From Calonectria ilicicola (taxonomy: Eukaryota > Ascomycota > Sordariomycetes > Hypocreales > Nectriaceae): a DNA stretch of 64,000 nt. Shown here in pieces: positions 60,857 through 64,000 of this stretch. Numbering within the stretch: the first letter of the stretch is position 1; each line of letters opens with the position of its first letter. The notes under the pieces were generated by a model, which worked only from the letters and a program-made list of their open reading frames with translations, was not told where the DNA came from and searched no databases. The DNA lies in the NCBI GenBank assembly GCA_020809705.1, contig CP085828.1, forward strand, positions 5,394,001 to 5,458,000. The letters run 5' to 3'. Both the position numbers and the translations under genes were made by a program.

Positions 60857-62547
60857 TGCCCACAAAACAGCTACGACCCAGGGGCCATCACCCCCATAGC
60901 CATTCTGTGCAACGCGCGCGCTCCGGTTTGGCGGGCTTTTAGTGGTGTTTAGGCGATCTTTGAACTGGCATTAATGAAGAGAAATACGGAACGAAGGAAG
61001 AATACAATCAAATTCCAAAGTCTCGGGCGTGCATGACCACGGTGTGGAATATGTATGCTCTTGCTAATACCATCAATCCCCAAACCAGCATAACCCTCAG
61101 GGATTGGTTATCTGTAGGTGAATGATGCGGAATCGTGGAGCACGTACTCCAGGTGGGCTCATTTTCAAAGACTAGTATGAAACTCGACCAAGGTTGCCAT
61201 GTAGTGATTGGTGGGAAACCTCTTTCCCCTATTCCTTTTTCTCTTGATGAGAAGGTTCCTCCTAGGGTTCATCTCGGAAGTTCCGTGTCTTTACTGATCC
61301 GGGAAGGACGGGAACGAAAAACGTGGAGATGCTTAAGTGCATTGGCCAACCATGCATCAAGTTCCCCTGAACTCGGTCAAAAGCCTATTCCAGGTCCCAT
61401 GCTTGCGTCGTTGAAAAATTCCCTCGTCAAGTCTTTTTCTTGGAAATCGGCCGCCGTATATTCGACTTTTTTATGATAGACTGTATTCTAGTGGCAAATG
61501 GAGATCTGATCACTCAAGCCAGGTTCAGTGGCCTCACACATACCCCTTCTCTCCAATGAAGCTTCAGGTGACAATTTCGGTTACAAGCATCATCAATTAG
61601 ACTTTAGTTTTCCATGAATAATTCCCAATAGAGGATTTGAGAACATCAATCTGCAACAATCTGTGGCAGGGGTATCCAAACTAGAAAAACAAAAGTCTGA
61701 CACAGGAATGAGATGTAAGACGCTGCCTCCTGCAAGCCACAAGTCGTAGTCGCCTGACGTGTCCATGATAAGCGGATCCCGATGCATGAAACTAAGCCTT
61801 GAAAGGAATCATCGCCCGCTCTATATGTTTGCATTACATGATAGGTAGAAGCAGTTCTCTTTGACGCACGTTCAGCGTCACAATGCCAAGTATCAAAGGC
61901 CAGAGCTGACAGGCATTCATCCCACAGGATAAGAGCAATCCTGCATCCTCTGACCATTCGATCTTGCCTGTTACATACAACATCGAGCTCCCAGTGTTCT
62001 ATATTACTCGTCCACGCCTACTTTGCAGACGAGAGAAAGACTCTCTCATCTCAGCCCAATATCAAATACATTTGCCATCGTCGTAGTCCTTTTCTAGGTC
62101 TTCCTTCAGCCAAGTTCGGGTTAAACAAATCAGGGTCACGATATATTAATACTCCCAGGGATCGACAGCGCTTCCAAATGATTACAGGCTACTCTCATGG
62201 AGGAGACCCCACATATCTAGTGCTTGCTTCACATACCAAGCTATCTGCATGCAGTCTACACGTCACTTCGAATACAATTCTGCAGAAAGTATTCATTATT
62301 AATTACCGCTGGGATGCATGATTGTTTCGCCACACGACGGGGTTTTATTGAAAGCTGTATACCCGAAGACGTAGTTATAAATTGGCTTGTCCTGTGCCTT
62401 CATCTGTGCCTTTATTTAAACCACAACTCAAGTCTCAATTTTTCAACCAGTCAGGCAATTAGATTCTGAAACCTCACTCGAAATAGAATATCTTATTTGT
62501 TGGAAGACATACTCGACATTCTTGTTCCAAGAACATCGGTTTAGACA
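60857..62547. other. Intergenic region between Pth11-like gene and P450
   Basis: About 60857-60960 may still be coding for the Pth11-like protein. The rest shows overlapping short frames on both strands (for example 61135-61476 and 61646-61957) without recognisable families. The P450 upstream region is moderately AT-rich. Confidence 0.45.
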
Positions 62548-64000
62548 ATGTACTTCACTTCGGTAATTATTTCGGGTCTTTTCGCCTTCATTCTCTGGTC
62601 GATTGTCTCGTATCTTTACTCCCCCTCAAGCAATACCCAGGTCCACTTATTGCCAGTACGTATAAAATTGAAACCCAGTTTTATTCATGTACTTTTTTCA
62701 TGGTGAAACTAATGGAAACGTGTTTCATCGCCCTCATAGAATGGACCAACGTTTGGAGGCTTCTCGCTGTTCTCAAAGGCGACTATCATTTGACCGTCAA
62801 GAGGCTTCATGACAAGCATGGACCTATTGTGCGTCTTGGTCCAAACACACTGGACCTAGATATACCAGAATTAATCAAGGCATTATACAATACTGACGGG
62901 AAATGGCGAAAGGTATGTTTGCTTCATCAACGCATCCACTAAAGCGTTAATCCTTTCAATCAAGACAGAGTTTTACTCAAATAACAGCACCATCGTCAAC
63001 GGTAAAATCAACTATACGATGTTCAGCCACAGCGATCCAGTCCAACATGCTCTAATGAAGCGCCCAGTCGCCAAGTACTACACACCAGGAAACGTGTTGA
63101 CTATCGAACCTCTCATTGACTCTGTTATCGGTCTAATGTGCGATCATCTTGATAGGAGATTCGTTAATGGCCCTGAAGGACCTCAAAGCTGTAATTTAGG
63201 AGACTGGATTGCGTACTGTAGGGCCAGCTCCAAAGTCCCCGTTTGGTAGCCAAATCCCAAGTGATATTAACAACTGATTAGGCACCTGGGACATGGTTGG
63301 CGCTTCCACTTTTAGCAAGTGTTTCGGATATATGGACCATGGATGCGACTTTGATCATACTATCAAAATTGCGGACAAGTCACTTGATTAGTGCGTGTCT
63401 ATGGCCTTCACCGGACAGAGTCTAAGATATTACTAATAACTAACCCTAATATAACCATGTTCCAGTTTCGCAGCAGTGGGACAAATTCCATTCCTTGACT
63501 TCTTACTAGATAAGAACCCTGTGATGCGAATTGGACCCCCAAATCTCGGAAACGTTGCTCGCATTGCCATAGAGCGTATGGCATTACGAACCAATGGGAC
63601 AGATCCCAACTTTGACCCCAAGATCCCTGACTATATGCAACATTTCCTGGATATTAAATCACAAGACCCAGATACTATACATGACGGTATTTTGCTCAAC
63701 TATCTATTCATAAACCTCATTGCAGGCGCCGATACAACTGCGTTGACGATTCGTGCAATATTTTACTTCCTGCTCAAGAATCCTAGGGTTTACAAGAAGC
63801 TCGTCATGGATGTACAAGCTGCAAACTTTGAAACCAAGATTGTATCGTACACCAATGCAAGGGCTCTGCCTTGTGAGTGATATTCTGAACATTCTCCACA
63901 TACAACGAACCAGAAAGTTTAGGATGTATACCTGACCAAAGGTTATTTATATCAGACCTCGAAGCTGTTGTCCGTGAATCAATGCGTCTCCATCCGGGTG
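62548..64000 (+). CDS. Cytochrome P450, 5' part, cut by the window and with an apparent frameshift
   Basis: Microsomal heme monooxygenase of the fungal type related to pisatin-demethylase-like families (family level uncertain). The N-terminal anchor MYFTSVIISGLFAFILWSI is read from 62548. The expected next block LKQYPGPLIA is in another frame and would follow only if the run of five C at 62621-62625 had six. After that, introns at about 62655-62740, 62914-62966, 63222-63281, 63397-63464 and 63872-63940 connect GPIVRLGPNTLDL, KRPVAKYYTPGN, a WDMVGASTFSKCFG block, the I-helix AGADTT and the K-helix ExxR (ESMR) just before the window ends. The heme-binding Cys lies beyond 64000. Apart from the C run the frame looks intact, so this may be a sequence error or a young pseudogene. 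Confidence 0.85.

Noticed and set aside
1..64000. tRNA, rRNA and CRISPR search by eye
   Set aside because: No convincing internal tRNA promoter boxes with a cloverleaf, no rRNA-like blocks, and no spaced identical repeats were found; CRISPR is not expected in a fungus.
58154..64000. Secondary-metabolite cluster at the right end
   Set aside because: Only a P450 and a Pth11-like gene are visible; no backbone enzyme, transporter or regulator, so a cluster cannot be claimed from this window.

Overview
The window looks like nuclear DNA of a filamentous ascomycete, most likely Sordariomycetes/Hypocreales and probably close to Fusarium (Nectriaceae). The evidence is short introns with GTAAGT/GTATGT donors, CTRAC-type branch points and CAG/TAG acceptors in nearly every gene, pyrimidine-rich promoters and leaders, and protein families typical of such fungi (Som1-type LisH regulator, STE2 receptor, GH45 and GH16 enzymes, Pth11-like receptor, fungal P450). 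The species call is an inference from protein resemblance, not a computed match.

Layout. 1-2156 is a gene-poor, partly AT-rich stretch with a perfect 180-bp inverted repeat. 2157-5080 (-) is a calpain-family protease. 7797-8641 (-) is a Gis2/CNBP zinc-knuckle protein. 11319-12551 (-) is an unknown two-helix membrane protein. 14143-15362 (-) is the U5 snRNP 40-kDa WD40 protein, divergent from BET3 (15822-16562, +). 19347-22167 (+) is a Som1/SomA/Flo8-type regulator behind a long leader without ATG. 23247-24144 (-) is a secreted GH16 enzyme. 26660-27562 (-) is a conserved unknown, divergent from TOM6 (28141-28392, +). 29070-31249 (+) is an unknown, probably disordered protein whose frame holds one amber codon. 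31775-32998 (-) is the STE2 pheromone receptor. 33815-35536 (-) is VPS23, divergent from indoleamine 2,3-dioxygenase (36850-38316, +). 38600-39681 (-) is a GH45 endoglucanase. 41524-45437 (+) is RPB2. 45779-46139 (-) is PET117, divergent from VMA10 (46904-47566, +). 47769-49653 (-) is a beta-catenin-like splicing protein, divergent from a large MIT-domain-like protein (51038-55072, +). 55706-57954 (+) is the mitochondrial LepA homologue GUF1. 58154-58964 (-) is a histidine phosphatase, 59405-60856 (-) a Pth11-like membrane protein, and 62548 to the right edge (+) a cytochrome P450 cut by the window.

Most genes are unrelated housekeeping functions: transcription and splicing (RPB2, U5-40K, CTNNBL1), membrane traffic (BET3, VPS23), mitochondria (TOM6, PET117, GUF1) and acidification (VMA10). 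A few are environment- or mating-facing (STE2, Som1, GH16, GH45, Pth11-like, P450). I see no operon-like pathway; the P450 and Pth11-like gene at the right edge could be the rim of an accessory region. Coding coordinates come from hand-built exon models. For all spliced models except the ambiguous ones named below, exon lengths sum to whole codons.

The most unusual things seen are: the perfect 180-bp inverted repeat; three genes with 9-12-nt internal exons, one of which also has a coding first exon that is only the start codon; a GC-AG intron; an in-frame amber codon in an otherwise open 640-codon frame; a P450 whose N-terminus is joined to the rest only if one C is added to a C run; and a GH45 enzyme ending in a basic tail instead of a cellulose-binding module. 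I found no convincing tRNA, rRNA, CRISPR array, intact transposon or new multi-gene system.
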